A stretch of DNA of 64,000 nucleotides, from the NCBI RefSeq assembly GCF_001675045.1, contig NZ_LYPA01000070.1, positions 1 to 64,000 of the forward strand. The letters run 5' to 3'. The translations under genes were made by a program, and so were the position numbers. A model generated the notes under the pieces. That model worked only from the letters and a program-made list of their open reading frames with translations, was not told the DNA's origin and did not search any database. Positions 51,803 to 60,602 of this stretch are shown one piece after another; position 1 is the first letter of the stretch; every line of letters begins with the position of its first letter. The DNA is from Paenibacillus oryzae. Lineage in GTDB: Bacteria; Bacillota; Bacilli; Paenibacillales; Paenibacillaceae.

Positions 51803-53389
51803 ATGAATCCATCATTAACCGAAGAAATTAAACAGGAAGTGGACAAAAGACGCACCTTTGCGATCATTTCCCACCCTGACGCAGGGAAAACAACCCTGAC
51901 TGAAAAGCTCCTCCTATTCGGAGGGGCCATTCGGCTTGCCGGCTCCGTCAAGGCGCGGAAAGCAAGCCGCCACGCAACATCCGACTGGATGGAAATCGAG
52001 AAGCAGCGGGGCATCTCCGTTACCTCCTCGGTCATGCAGTTTGACTATTTGGGCCATCGCGTAAACATATTGGATACGCCTGGTCACCAGGACTTCTCCG
52101 AGGATACCTTCCGTACCTTGACGGCTGCGGACAGCGCGGTAATGCTTATCGACGTTGCAAAAGGCGTCGAGGCCCAGACGATCAAGCTGTTTCAGGTTTG
52201 CCGCAAACGCGGCATACCGATTTTTACGTTTATTAACAAGCTGGACCGCGAAGGCAAAAGCCCGTTTGACCTCATGGAAGAGCTGGAGCAGGTGCTGGGC
52301 ATCCGTTCGGTGCCAATGAACTGGCCGATCGGCATGGGCCGCGAGCTTTGCGGCGTATACGATCGCATGAAGTCGCAGGTGGAGCTGTTCCAGGGGAACG
52401 ACCATTCCACGATCGAGGTCAAAAAAGTGGGAGATTACAACGATCCTATCATTCGCGAGATGGCCGGCGACTATTTGACGGACCAGCTGATCTCCGATCT
52501 GGAGCTGCTTGATGTGGCTGGCGATCCGTTTGACTATGAAAAGGTCCAGGCCGGCGAGCTGACGCCAATCTTTTTCGGCAGCGCCGTCAACAACTTTGGC
52601 GTGCAAACGTTTCTGGAAAACTTCCTGCAGCTGGCTCCAAAGCCAACGCCGCGCAATAGCCTGAGCGGCCCCGTCGATCCTACTGGGGAAAAGTTCAGCG
52701 GATATGTCTTCAAAATTCAGGCCAACATGAACCCGGCCCATCGCGACCGCATCGCGTTTCTGCGTATTTGCTCGGGACGTTTTGAACGGGGGATGAGCGT
52801 TCGGCATGTTCGGGGCAAAAAGGATATCAAGCTGTCGCAGCCCCAGCAATTTCTGGCTCAAGACCGAGATATCGTCGAAACGGCGTATCCTGGAGATATT
52901 ATCGGCTTGTTCGATCCCGGTATTTTCCGGATTGGCGACTCCTTATCTCAAGGCAGCGAAATTGTTTTTGACGAGCTTCCGACGTTTTCGCCGGAGATTT
53001 TCGCCAAGGTGACAGTGAAAAACGCCCTGAAGCACAAGCAATATCAGAAGGGTCTGGATCAGCTGACGGAGGAAGGCACCATTCAGGTGTTCTATTCCAC
53101 GGGCAATTTCGATGAAACGATATTGGGCGTTGTCGGCCACCTGCAATTTGAGGTGTTCGAGCACCGGATGAAGGCGGAATACGGCGTTGATATTTTGCTA
53201 CATCGCATGACGTTCCAGTTTGCAAGATGGATTATCGACGACAAGCTTGATCCATCCAAGTTCCGCATCAACTCAACGCTGGTAAAGGACAAAAAGGATA
53301 ACTACGTCGTTTTATTCGAAAATGAATATGCGATGCGGACGGCTATCGACAAAAATCCAACCGCAAAGTTTCTCGAAACGGCGCCTTAA
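51803..53389 (+). CDS. prfC: Peptide chain release factor 3
   Basis: 528 residues. GTPase domain with G1 SHPDAGKTTLTEKLL, GITVTSS-type switch (GISVTSSVMQFDY), G3 DTPGHQDFSEDT and G4 NKLDRE, then an EF-Tu-like domain 2 (about 300-390) and the RF3 C-terminal domain. It recycles RF1/RF2 from the ribosome after termination. RBS GAAGGGAAG precedes ATG 51803. RF3 is not universal in Firmicutes, so its presence is moderately informative. Confidence 0.95.
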   Translation: MNPSLTEEIKQEVDKRRTFAIISHPDAGKTTLTEKLLLFGGAIRLAGSVKARKASRHATSDWMEIEKQRGISVTSSVMQFDYLGHRVNILDTPGHQDFSEDTFRTLTAADSAVMLIDVAKGVEAQTIKLFQVCRKRGIPIFTFINKLDREGKSPFDLMEELEQVLGIRSVPMNWPIGMGRELCGVYDRMKSQVELFQGNDHSTIEVKKVGDYNDPIIREMAGDYLTDQLISDLELLDVAGDPFDYEKVQAGELTPIFFGSAVNNFGVQTFLENFLQLAPKPTPRNSLSGPVDPTGEKFSGYVFKIQANMNPAHRDRIAFLRICSGRFERGMSVRHVRGKKDIKLSQPQQFLAQDRDIVETAYPGDIIGLFDPGIFRIGDSLSQGSEIVFDELPTFSPEIFAKVTVKNALKHKQYQKGLDQLTEEGTIQVFYSTGNFDETILGVVGHLQFEVFEHRMKAEYGVDILLHRMTFQFARWIIDDKLDPSKFRINSTLVKDKKDNYVVLFENEYAMRTAIDKNPTAKFLETAP

Positions 53390-53447
53390 GCATAGGCAAA
53401 CGGGAGCTTTCCTGATTAAATTTACCAATAGCAAGCTTCGTTTAATG

Positions 53448-53493
53448 AAACCTTTTGGATGGCATCCTAAAAATGCCTTCGAAAGGTTTTTTT
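53448..53493 (+). terminator. Terminator of prfC
   Basis: AAACCTTT (53448-53455) pairs with AAAGGTTT (53482-53489), with inner GGCAT/ATGCC pairing, and is followed by a run of T. It lies 58 bases after the stop. Confidence 0.8.
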
Positions 53494-53513
53494 ATGCAAA
53501 GAACAATAAATAG

Positions 53514-53730
53514 AGGCTCAACCTAATAATCAGTGCTTGACAGAAAACAGAGCTTAGCGGAGGGGCGGAGGGATTCTGGAGAAACGTCAGTGTTCGCCTT
53601 TAAAGACCGATTCCCACCATAGTCCTCATAAAAATAAAAGGAATCGGGCTTTAACAGCGATCGGAAGAACCCTCTGTCCCGCAGCGTTTCATCTCGGCCC
53701 AAGTCAAGCACTGATTTCTGGTTTAAGCCT
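53514..53730. mobile_element. MITE, 217 bp, with terminal inverted repeats and 6-bp target duplication
   Basis: The ends AGGCTCAACCTAATAATCAG.. and the inverse of ..CTGATTTCTGGTTTAAGCCT share about 28 bp with an exactly matching inner 14 bp (AATCAGTGCTTGAC at 53528-53541; complement at 53703-53716). AAATAG flanks both sides (53508-53513 and 53731-53736), a direct target duplication. The interior has only hairpins (CCGATTCC/GGAATCGG) and no gene. It is inserted between prfC and the promoter of the FAD-oxidoreductase gene. Confidence 0.85.
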
Positions 53731-53838
53731 AAATAGAAACTTAGAAATTATTGAGGATTGTTCAGAGATTCTTAAGGTTTTTTTTCGGTGTTGTAAAGGG
53801 ATTGAAGGTACACTATAGCTTGGTGAATCTATTAAAAG

Positions 53839-53867
53839 TTGAGATGCATCCGATACTAGTCTATAAT
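53839..53867 (+). promoter_or_regulatory. Promoter of the FAD-oxidoreductase gene
   Basis: TTGAGA (53839-53844) and consensus TATAAT (53862-53867) with the ideal spacing of 17. Transcription would begin near 53874, which excludes translation from ATG 53875 with a leader and supports ATG 53908. Confidence 0.8.
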
Positions 53868-53907
53868 AGTTGGGATGCAAACTGGAAAAGGAGTGTACGC
53901 AAAAACA

Positions 53908-55827
53908 ATGAAGGACAGGAAGCTTGCTGTTGGATTGTCGGTTGGACTTTTGCTGATTATTATTGCCGGTTTGTTTTATGTGGGGTTAGGGAAGGACAAG
54001 GGGAAAGAGATAAAAGAACCCGTAACGGAAGTGAAGGAGCTGCCCCAAACCGAGGTTTTGAGTGAAACTTATGATGTTATTGTTGTAGGAACTGACCCCG
54101 AAGGCGTTGCAGCGGCTGTATCGGCATCGCGCAACGGGATGAAAACGCTGCTGATTGACGGAAAAGGCCGTGAAGTGCTTGGCGGCTTGTTTACCCAAGG
54201 CTGGCTGAACAGCCTGGATATGAACCGGATGCCGGATGGCAAGGATTATTACAATAAAGGCATATTCAAGGAATGGTTCGACAAGATCGAAGGCGATTCC
54301 TTTGACATTACAACGGCTGCCAATGCCTTTCATGAGCTGGTGGCAAATGAAAAAAACATTGACGTTAAGCTGGGCATGAAAGAAATCAAGCCTGTTGTTG
54401 AAACGGTTAATGGAGCTGTAACGGTAAAAGGCATTAAAGCTATTGCGGCTGACGGAACGGAGCTTTCCATTGAAGCGCCGGCTCTGATCGACGCCACTCA
54501 GGATGGCGACATTGCTGCGGAAGCAGGCGCGGAGTTTACGTTTGGCCGCGAGGATATCGGCGATGACAAGCTGCTGATGGCGGTTACGCCCGTGTACAAG
54601 CTGACAGGCGTTACACAGAAGGTTTGGAATGGCATCAAAAAGACGCTGAACGGCGATGATGATCCCGGCACGGGCGCAAATGAGCAAAGCGGCTGGGGCT
54701 ATAAGGAAATGTGGGATTATGAACCTACCAATCCGGAACGCATCCGTACGCGCGGTCTGAATTTGGGCCGTCAAAATGATGAATCCATTCTGATCAACGC
54801 TGTTCAAATTTTTGGTGTTGACCCGTTCGATAAGGCATCTATTGATGAAGCGTACGAAATTGCGCGCAAGGAAATTCCGCTTATGGTGGAGCATATGAAA
54901 TCGTTGTATCCAGAGCTTGAGCCAGTTGAGCTGGGCGAGCTTGCCCCGGAGCTGTACGTGCGCGAAACGCGCCACCTGGTGGGCGAATATCGTCTTTCCA
55001 TGGTTGATCTGCTGGAGCAGCGCCGTCATTGGGACGATATCGCATTTGGCTCGTACCCGGTTGACATTCAAAGCACATCATCCGCCAAAACGGACCGCGG
55101 CGCCGTCGTTATGGCTCCGAAGCAATATGGTGTGCCATTTGGCACGTTAGTGCCAAAAACGTTGGACGGCCTGCTGGTTGTTGGACGCGCGGCAAGCTTC
55201 GATACGCTTCCTCATGGCAGCGCCCGCGTTGTGCCTCTCGGAATGGCAACGGCGCAAGCGGCTGGAGCGGCGGTTAAGCTGTCTCAGGAGGAAGGCGTTT
55301 CACTGCGCGAGCTGTCGGCCTCGGAGACTTTGATTGCCGAGCTGCAGAAGCGCCTTACCGATCAAGGCATGGATTTGAATCCGCCAGCGGTGCCTATGTT
55401 TGACTATATGAGTCACCCTGCCTATGAAGGCTTAAAGGCGGCGGCAAGCATGGGGATTGCCCAAAGCGGATATACAAATGATTTTCAATTGGATGCGGAA
55501 TCCAATCCAAGAAGAATGCAATACAATGTCAACGGGGCTGCAAAAGCTCACAAGACCATATTCCCTAATCCTGTCACCAAATCGACGGAAGACATGAGCG
55601 ACGAGGAAGCGACCAAATCACCGCTTACTTTGCAGCAAGCGGCTTATACGCTGGCGCTGTCGATGAATGCGGAAGCAACGCCTGAAACGGCGCTTGATAT
55701 TTTGAAAGCAGGCGGAGTTAAAGACGACACCATTGCTGCATTTAAAAATCAGGAGAGCTTGACCAACGGCGATGTGTACATGATGCTGAAGGATATTTTG
55801 GCGAAGAATGGCATTAGCTATAACTAA
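53908..55827 (+). CDS. Membrane-anchored FAD-dependent oxidoreductase with SLH-like tail
   Basis: 639 residues from ATG 53908, with AAAAGGAG (53884-53891) upstream. One N-terminal membrane helix (about 6-26) faces the rest outward. FAD-binding module (about 55-95, YDVIVVGTDPEGVAAAVSASRNGMKTLLIDGKG) with a changed dinucleotide turn (GTDPEG where GxGxxG is usual), then IDATQDGDIAAEAGAEF, VRETRHLVGEYRLS and GLLVVGRAASFDTLPHGSARVVPLGMATAQAAG, typical of the FAD_oxidored family. The C-terminal about 130 residues resemble two degenerate S-layer-homology repeats. Substrate unknown. Confidence 0.82.
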   Translation: MKDRKLAVGLSVGLLLIIIAGLFYVGLGKDKGKEIKEPVTEVKELPQTEVLSETYDVIVVGTDPEGVAAAVSASRNGMKTLLIDGKGREVLGGLFTQGWLNSLDMNRMPDGKDYYNKGIFKEWFDKIEGDSFDITTAANAFHELVANEKNIDVKLGMKEIKPVVETVNGAVTVKGIKAIAADGTELSIEAPALIDATQDGDIAAEAGAEFTFGREDIGDDKLLMAVTPVYKLTGVTQKVWNGIKKTLNGDDDPGTGANEQSGWGYKEMWDYEPTNPERIRTRGLNLGRQNDESILINAVQIFGVDPFDKASIDEAYEIARKEIPLMVEHMKSLYPELEPVELGELAPELYVRETRHLVGEYRLSMVDLLEQRRHWDDIAFGSYPVDIQSTSSAKTDRGAVVMAPKQYGVPFGTLVPKTLDGLLVVGRAASFDTLPHGSARVVPLGMATAQAAGAAVKLSQEEGVSLRELSASETLIAELQKRLTDQGMDLNPPAVPMFDYMSHPAYEGLKAAASMGIAQSGYTNDFQLDAESNPRRMQYNVNGAAKAHKTIFPNPVTKSTEDMSDEEATKSPLTLQQAAYTLALSMNAEATPETALDILKAGGVKDDTIAAFKNQESLTNGDVYMMLKDILAKNGISYN

Positions 55828-55898
55828 GGCTTAAAGGCAAATCCGCTTGATGTAGAACATTAGGCTGGTATGTACAAAAATGTGCCTCGATATCAAAA

Positions 55899-55948
55899 TG
55901 GGTTGTCCGGCTGCAGCGCAAAGCTGCAACGGACAACCCATTTTTTTT
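55899..55948. terminator. Bidirectional terminator
   Basis: TGGGTTGTCCG (55899-55909) pairs with CGGACAACCCA (55930-55940), with inner GCAGC/GCTGC, followed by eight T residues. It lies between the convergent oxidoreductase and MFS genes. Confidence 0.9.
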
Positions 55949-57176
55949 AGGACAGCTGAATCTGAGGACGGCGAGAATAACCAAACACAATCATTGTCCC
56001 CGCTAAAATGGCACAAACGGCATACATGACGGAATAGGAGGAAAGATCCGAGATCGGTCCCATTACGATTCCGCCAAGAGAAGCCCCTAAATCCGTAGTT
56101 GCGATAAAGAGGCCTAGCAAAACATTTCTGTTTTCCTGCGGCAGCACAAAGGCCAGATAGCTTGTTAAAGCAGGGTATAGCAGTGCCTGGGCGATTCCCA
56201 TCAAGAAGGCGCCGCCGTAGAAAAATAGGATGCCTCCCATTGATGCATAGCTGACCGCAAGCGCTGCAACAGACAGCATCAGCATAATCGTCATAACAAA
56301 TGAAGAATGCCATTTGCCATCGGAGGGAATGCGCTTGCGCAGGAAAAAACGGGATGAAACAATTGCGATTGCCTGCAGCATCAGGAAAATTGCGCTGCTG
56401 CCGCCGGGAACCTCCTTCGCATAAAGCGGGATAAAGGTAGTGGCCGCGCCAAATACAACAGAAGCCGTCAGCATCAAGATGCTGCTTTTGAATAAATGGC
56501 GATTCGTAATCAGCATGGAATAGGATTGCAGAATGGTTATTGCAGGCTCGCCGGATTTGGCCGGCTTGTCCATACGATCGGATTTGTTGCTTTTCCCGCT
56601 ATTTATAGGCGAAGCTTCGTTTTTTTGCTCCATTTTTACGTTAAAGCCCGTGCTTGCTGTCAAAATGACAATAACCGCCATGGCTGCTGCAAAAGATAAC
56701 CCGCTGCTGCCTTGCCAGATGCCTATAGCAATCAGAGGACCAAATACGGCAGGCAAATAGCCGCTAAGCGAATATAGGGAGATACCCTGCGAACGATCCT
56801 TCTCCGGCAAAGCGTCGATAATCCCCAACTGAACGATCATAGAAAAAAATGCCGTACATATCCCCTGAAGCATACGCGCCGCAAAATATCCTTCCAGGCC
56901 GCTAAATGTATAAATGAACAAGGCAATTCCGTTTGCAATCAAAATAATTCGTAAAATGGTGACGGAGCCATACTTTTGAATGATCATCCCGGCCCAAGGA
57001 CGGAATAGCATGGTGGTGAACAAATAAGCGCCCATCACAAGGCCAATCGTTGAATTGCTGGCCCCCAGCGCAGCGCCCTTGAGCGGCAACAGGACATTAA
57101 GAATGGAATTGGCCCCAAAATAAAACAGTGTTAATAGATACAGCCGCATAAACGGCCAGGCTAAAGCTCCTTTCAA
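55947..57176 (-). CDS. cntE: MFS transporter, CntE-like metallophore exporter
   Basis: 409 residues from TTG 57176, which has AGGAGG about 10 bases upstream; GTG 57203 is also in frame. Twelve hydrophobic helices, signature between helices 2 and 3 (GLVMGAYLFTTMLFRPWAGMIIQKYGS) and a charged central loop (about 195-225, KNEASPINSGKSNKSDRMDK). As last gene after an A-B-C-D-F importer it occupies the place of CntE, the staphylopine exporter of S. aureus. Export of a nicotianamine-like metallophore is inferred from gene order and the Zur box, not from a specific motif. Confidence 0.65.
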   Translation of the reverse strand: MKGALAWPFMRLYLLTLFYFGANSILNVLLPLKGAALGASNSTIGLVMGAYLFTTMLFRPWAGMIIQKYGSVTILRIILIANGIALFIYTFSGLEGYFAARMLQGICTAFFSMIVQLGIIDALPEKDRSQGISLYSLSGYLPAVFGPLIAIGIWQGSSGLSFAAAMAVIVILTASTGFNVKMEQKNEASPINSGKSNKSDRMDKPAKSGEPAITILQSYSMLITNRHLFKSSILMLTASVVFGAATTFIPLYAKEVPGGSSAIFLMLQAIAIVSSRFFLRKRIPSDGKWHSSFVMTIMLMLSVAALAVSYASMGGILFFYGGAFLMGIAQALLYPALTSYLAFVLPQENRNVLLGLFIATTDLGASLGGIVMGPISDLSSYSVMYAVCAILAGTMIVFGYSRRPQIQLS

Positions 57177-57204
57177 CGCAATAACGCCTCCTGTTAAAAT
57201 CACT

Positions 57205-57948
57205 TCATAAAATGACGCTGTTCAGCAGCTTTTTGGCATAAGAGGTTTCGACGGACTTCAGTTGATCCGTATGTACGATTTCCCTGATCGTTCCGTCCTG
57301 CATTATAATGAGGCGGCTGCACAGGTAGGCGGCGGCTCCTATATCATGCGTAATAAAAATAAAGCCCATTTTTTCCGTCGAGGAAAGCTCCTTTAACAGC
57401 TCCAGAATTTGCATTTGCACGGAGCCGTCCAGCGAGCTGATCGCTTCGTCGAACAAAATGCACTGCGGCTTTGTGGACAAGGCTCTTGCGATACATACCC
57501 GCTGCGCTTCCCCTCCTGAAAGCTCATGAGGATATTTGCCCCGGCAGGAGCTATCCAGTCCAACCTGCTCAAGCAGGCTGTCCAAAACGGGATATGGGGG
57601 CTTGCCGCTTGCTCCGATATGCAGAAGCGGCTCCAGCAACGCCTTCTCCACCGTATAAAAAGGGTTAATGGAGGAGGTGTAGTCCTGAAATACGGCGCTA
57701 ATGCTGCCCCTGCGGTTTTTGTGGTCAGTGACGGCTTTTCCGTTCCATAGAATAGTGCCCGAATCCGGCTTTTGAATGCCAAGCAGAAGTTTTCCCAATG
57801 TGGATTTTCCGCTGCCGCTTTCACCAATTATGCCAAGACATTCGCCCGGCGTCCATTGGAAGCTGATATCCGAAAGAACGGAATGGCGCTTTCCTGAAAA
57901 AAAAACGCCGCTTCGGTATGACATAGAGACTTTGTCAATGGAAAACAA
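57205..57948 (-). CDS. cntF: ABC importer ATP-binding protein (CntF-like, Opp/Nik family)
   Basis: 247 residues. Walker A GESGSGKST, signature LSGGEAQRVCIARAL, Walker B CILFDEAISSLD (Ala-Ile replaces the usual Pro-Thr after DE), switch His in ITHDIGAAAYL. Starts at TTG 57948 inside the previous gene (14-base overlap), behind GGGAGG. Shorter than Opp/Dpp ATPases, as expected for CntF (about 249). Second ATPase of the importer. Confidence 0.75.
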   Translation of the reverse strand: MFSIDKVSMSYRSGVFFSGKRHSVLSDISFQWTPGECLGIIGESGSGKSTLGKLLLGIQKPDSGTILWNGKAVTDHKNRRGSISAVFQDYTSSINPFYTVEKALLEPLLHIGASGKPPYPVLDSLLEQVGLDSSCRGKYPHELSGGEAQRVCIARALSTKPQCILFDEAISSLDGSVQMQILELLKELSSTEKMGFIFITHDIGAAAYLCSRLIIMQDGTIREIVHTDQLKSVETSYAKKLLNSVIL

Positions 57949-58756
57949 AGCTATCGCCTCCCATAAGACGGCGAAAATGCTGGTTCACCGAAGTCTTGGC
58001 CGTTACCAGATAACGGGTATAGTCATGGCGGGGAGCGTGAAAAATATCGCTAGCGGCTCCTTTTTCAACAATAACTCCATTTTTCATAATGAGCACCTCA
58101 TCCGCCAGCTTTTTGACACAGCCCAAATCATGGGAAACAAAAACCATGGTGCAGCCGAGTCTTTCCCGGAGTAGGGCAAATTGCTGCAATACCTCAAATT
58201 GAGAAACTGTATCGAGCGCTGTCGTTGGTTCGTCCGCAATGACCACCTCCGGCTCCAGCACGATGGCAAGGGCGATCATCATTCGTTGAAGCATTCCGCC
58301 CGATAGCTGGTGGGGATAGCTGTTCAAGATGCGGAGGTAGTCGTCCAGCTTGACAGCTGTCATTGCTTTTGCCATTTTGCCGATCATTTCGCTCCGGCTC
58401 CATCCGTAATGCCAAGCCAGCGTTTCCCGCACGGAAGAGCCGATGGTGCTGGAGGGATCAAAGGCGCGCATGCCATTTTGCAGGATCAAACAAAGCTTTG
58501 TGCCGCGTATCCGCCGTATCTCCTTTTCAGTAAGAGCAGTCAGCTTGATGTCGCCCAGCCAGATGTCGCCGGATTGACGCAGACCGGCCTTGTTCAGCCG
58601 CATAATTGCACGGCAGGTCAACGATTTACCGCTGCCGCTTTCCCCTACGATAGCCAGACATTTTCCTGCCTTGACCGTAAATGAGCTGTCCTCAACCAAC
58701 GCGGCGCCGGAGCGGCTATCCCATATCCGCAGCTTCGAAACCACCAAATCCTTCAT
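57935..58756 (-). CDS. cntD: ABC importer ATP-binding protein (CntD-like, Opp/Nik family)
   Basis: 273 residues. Walker A GESGSGKSLTCRAIM (the last P-loop position is L), Q-loop LILQNGMRAFDP, signature LSGGMLQRMMIALAI, Walker B VVIADEPTTALD, switch His in VSHDLGCV. GGGAGGTGG lies before ATG 58756. First ATPase of the importer; pairs with the 247-residue one. Confidence 0.78.
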   Translation of the reverse strand: MKDLVVSKLRIWDSRSGAALVEDSSFTVKAGKCLAIVGESGSGKSLTCRAIMRLNKAGLRQSGDIWLGDIKLTALTEKEIRRIRGTKLCLILQNGMRAFDPSSTIGSSVRETLAWHYGWSRSEMIGKMAKAMTAVKLDDYLRILNSYPHQLSGGMLQRMMIALAIVLEPEVVIADEPTTALDTVSQFEVLQQFALLRERLGCTMVFVSHDLGCVKKLADEVLIMKNGVIVEKGAASDIFHAPRHDYTRYLVTAKTSVNQHFRRLMGGDSFVFH

Positions 58757-58760
58757 GCCG

Positions 58761-59654
58761 TTATGCCACCTCCCTTTCCTTCAGCCGTGTCGAAATGGAA
58801 AACCCCTGCTTTAGCCGTATAGGGCGCGAGCTCATCAGCCTTGGGTCCAGCATGCGTTGAAAAGAATCCGATAGGAAATTGACGGCTGACACAACAAGGA
58901 CAATCGCGATGCCTGGCGCCAGCATCAGCTCCGGCTTGGAAAACATGACGCTTCTTGCTTCGTTCAGCATCATGCCCCACTCCGCATTGGGAGCTTGAAT
59001 GCCAAGCCCCAGAAAAGAAAAGCCCGATATTTGCAGGATCATGGAGCCAAACGAGCTGCTGGATACAACAAGAATATCCGGCAGCGTTACAGGTAAAAGA
59101 TGCCTGATCATAATAGAGACCCCCGGCAAACCAAGCATTTTGGAGAAGCGGACATAGTCGGAATTGCTGTATTGCAGCACGGATGTCCGGATGATTCGGG
59201 CAAACCAGGCCCACTTCATCAACACAAACGCGATCAAAATATGTTCCAGCCCTGGCCCCATAATGCCGATGACAGCCAAGGTCATGACATAACCCGGAAA
59301 GGAAAGCATAACATCGCAAAGGCGCATCAGCAATACATCTGTTTTTCCTCTGAAATACCCGGCTGCAAATCCGGCGAATGCACCGATGGCAACCGATGCG
59401 GAAAGTGCGGCAAGCACCCAAAGCACGCTGGGGCGAATACCGTAAATCAATCGCGACAGGACGCAGCGTCCCAGGTGATCATTGCCTAACCAATAGGTCC
59501 AGGAGGCGCCTGCAAAACGAAGCTCCATATGCACCTCTTCCGGAGGATGCGGCGCAAACCAGGGAGCAAAAATGCCTGCGGCAATAACGGCGGACAAAAA
59601 GGTAAAACAGACAGCGGCCCATTTATCGCGCCTCATAATAGATAGAAGCTTCAT
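58761..59654 (-). CDS. cntC: ABC importer permease (CntC/NikC-like)
   Basis: 297 residues, six helices. Opening WAAVCFTFLSAVIAAGIFAPWFAPHPPEEV, then WLGNDHLGRCVLSRLIYGIRPSV and the EAA-like loop YVRFSKMLGLPGVSIMIRHLLPVTLPD, typical of DppC/NikC permeases. Its ATG follows directly after the stop of the other permease. Confidence 0.8.
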   Translation of the reverse strand: MKLLSIMRRDKWAAVCFTFLSAVIAAGIFAPWFAPHPPEEVHMELRFAGASWTYWLGNDHLGRCVLSRLIYGIRPSVLWVLAALSASVAIGAFAGFAAGYFRGKTDVLLMRLCDVMLSFPGYVMTLAVIGIMGPGLEHILIAFVLMKWAWFARIIRTSVLQYSNSDYVRFSKMLGLPGVSIMIRHLLPVTLPDILVVSSSSFGSMILQISGFSFLGLGIQAPNAEWGMMLNEARSVMFSKPELMLAPGIAIVLVVSAVNFLSDSFQRMLDPRLMSSRPIRLKQGFSISTRLKEREVA

Positions 59655-60587
59655 TCAGCGATCCATCCTTGCTTTAGGATTCATTGCGGCATTTACGATA
59701 TCCGACAACGTATTGAAAAAAACAAAGGTAACGGCCAGAATAAGCACATAAGCTTGAATGACGGGGTAATCGCGGCTCAAAATGGCTCTGACGCTGAGCG
59801 AGCCCAATCCGGGCCAGGCAAACAGATTTTCGACAACAACGGTGCTGCCCAAAATGACAGGAATCGCCATGCCGAATACGGACACGGCGACTTGCAGCGA
59901 GTTGCGGAGAATATGTTTGGTAACGAGGAGCTCCAGCAAACCGTTTGCTCTTGCGTACAGCACGTAATCTTCATTCAAATTGCCTAACATGGAGCTTCTG
60001 ATTACCCGGAAATAGATGCCGGCGTAGCTGATTGTAATAATGGCTACCGGCAAAATATAGCTTTGCCAGGCATCCATGCCGCTTGTCGGCAGCAAATCCA
60101 GCTTCACCGAAAAATACCAGATCATGAGTGTTGCCAGCCAATAAGGCGGCATGGAGGTCAATAGAAAGGCAGCTCCGCGAATGCCCTTGTCCAGCAGCCG
60201 TCCTTCTCTCAGTGCTGATCCAACGCCAAGCGCAATGGATAAACCAACAATGGCGGCCATTGAAACCAGCGTCAGCTTCAGCGTATTGAGGAAAGCCGGC
60301 CCAAGCTGGGACCAGACCGGCAGGCCGGTGACATAGGAGCTTCCGAAGTCAAGCCTCAGGCAATCCAGCAGCCAACTGCCATACCGGAACAGAAAAGGGT
60401 CGTTCATTCCGAGCTTTTCCCTGGTTTCGGCAATAAGCTCCTTCGTAATTTCTGGCACGCCTTGCGCATGCAGGACAGCTTCGGCCGGTTCGACGGGCGA
60501 CAAATGGTTCAGACCAAAGGCTAAAAACGTAATAATAATCAACAACGGTATAGCAAAAACAACCTTGCCCAGCACATATCGCTTCAT
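59655..60587 (-). CDS. cntB: ABC importer permease (CntB/NikB-like)
   Basis: 310 residues, six helices. Features of DppB/NikB permeases: DFGSSYVTGLPVWSQL, LTSMPPYWLATLMIWYFS, EAA-like loop YVLYARANGLLELLVTKHILRNSL and VVENLFAWPGLGSLSVRAILSRDYPVIQA. Length equals that of CntB (about 311). It follows the binding protein by 15 bases. Confidence 0.8.
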   Translation of the reverse strand: MKRYVLGKVVFAIPLLIIITFLAFGLNHLSPVEPAEAVLHAQGVPEITKELIAETREKLGMNDPFLFRYGSWLLDCLRLDFGSSYVTGLPVWSQLGPAFLNTLKLTLVSMAAIVGLSIALGVGSALREGRLLDKGIRGAAFLLTSMPPYWLATLMIWYFSVKLDLLPTSGMDAWQSYILPVAIITISYAGIYFRVIRSSMLGNLNEDYVLYARANGLLELLVTKHILRNSLQVAVSVFGMAIPVILGSTVVVENLFAWPGLGSLSVRAILSRDYPVIQAYVLILAVTFVFFNTLSDIVNAAMNPKARMDR

Positions 60588-60602
60588 GATCGTAACACCG
60601 GC

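Noticed and set aside
51914..52861. 315-codon minus-strand frame inside prfC
   Set aside because: Shadow of the conserved GTPase gene; composition is atypical for protein.
53523..53711. Small minus-strand frame within the 53.5-kb MITE
   Set aside because: It lies wholly between the terminal repeats, is 62 codons long and has no transposase-like sequence.
53986..55071. 361-codon minus-strand frame inside the FAD-oxidoreductase gene
   Set aside because: Antisense shadow of a gene with recognisable domains; no ribosome site and no coherent protein features.
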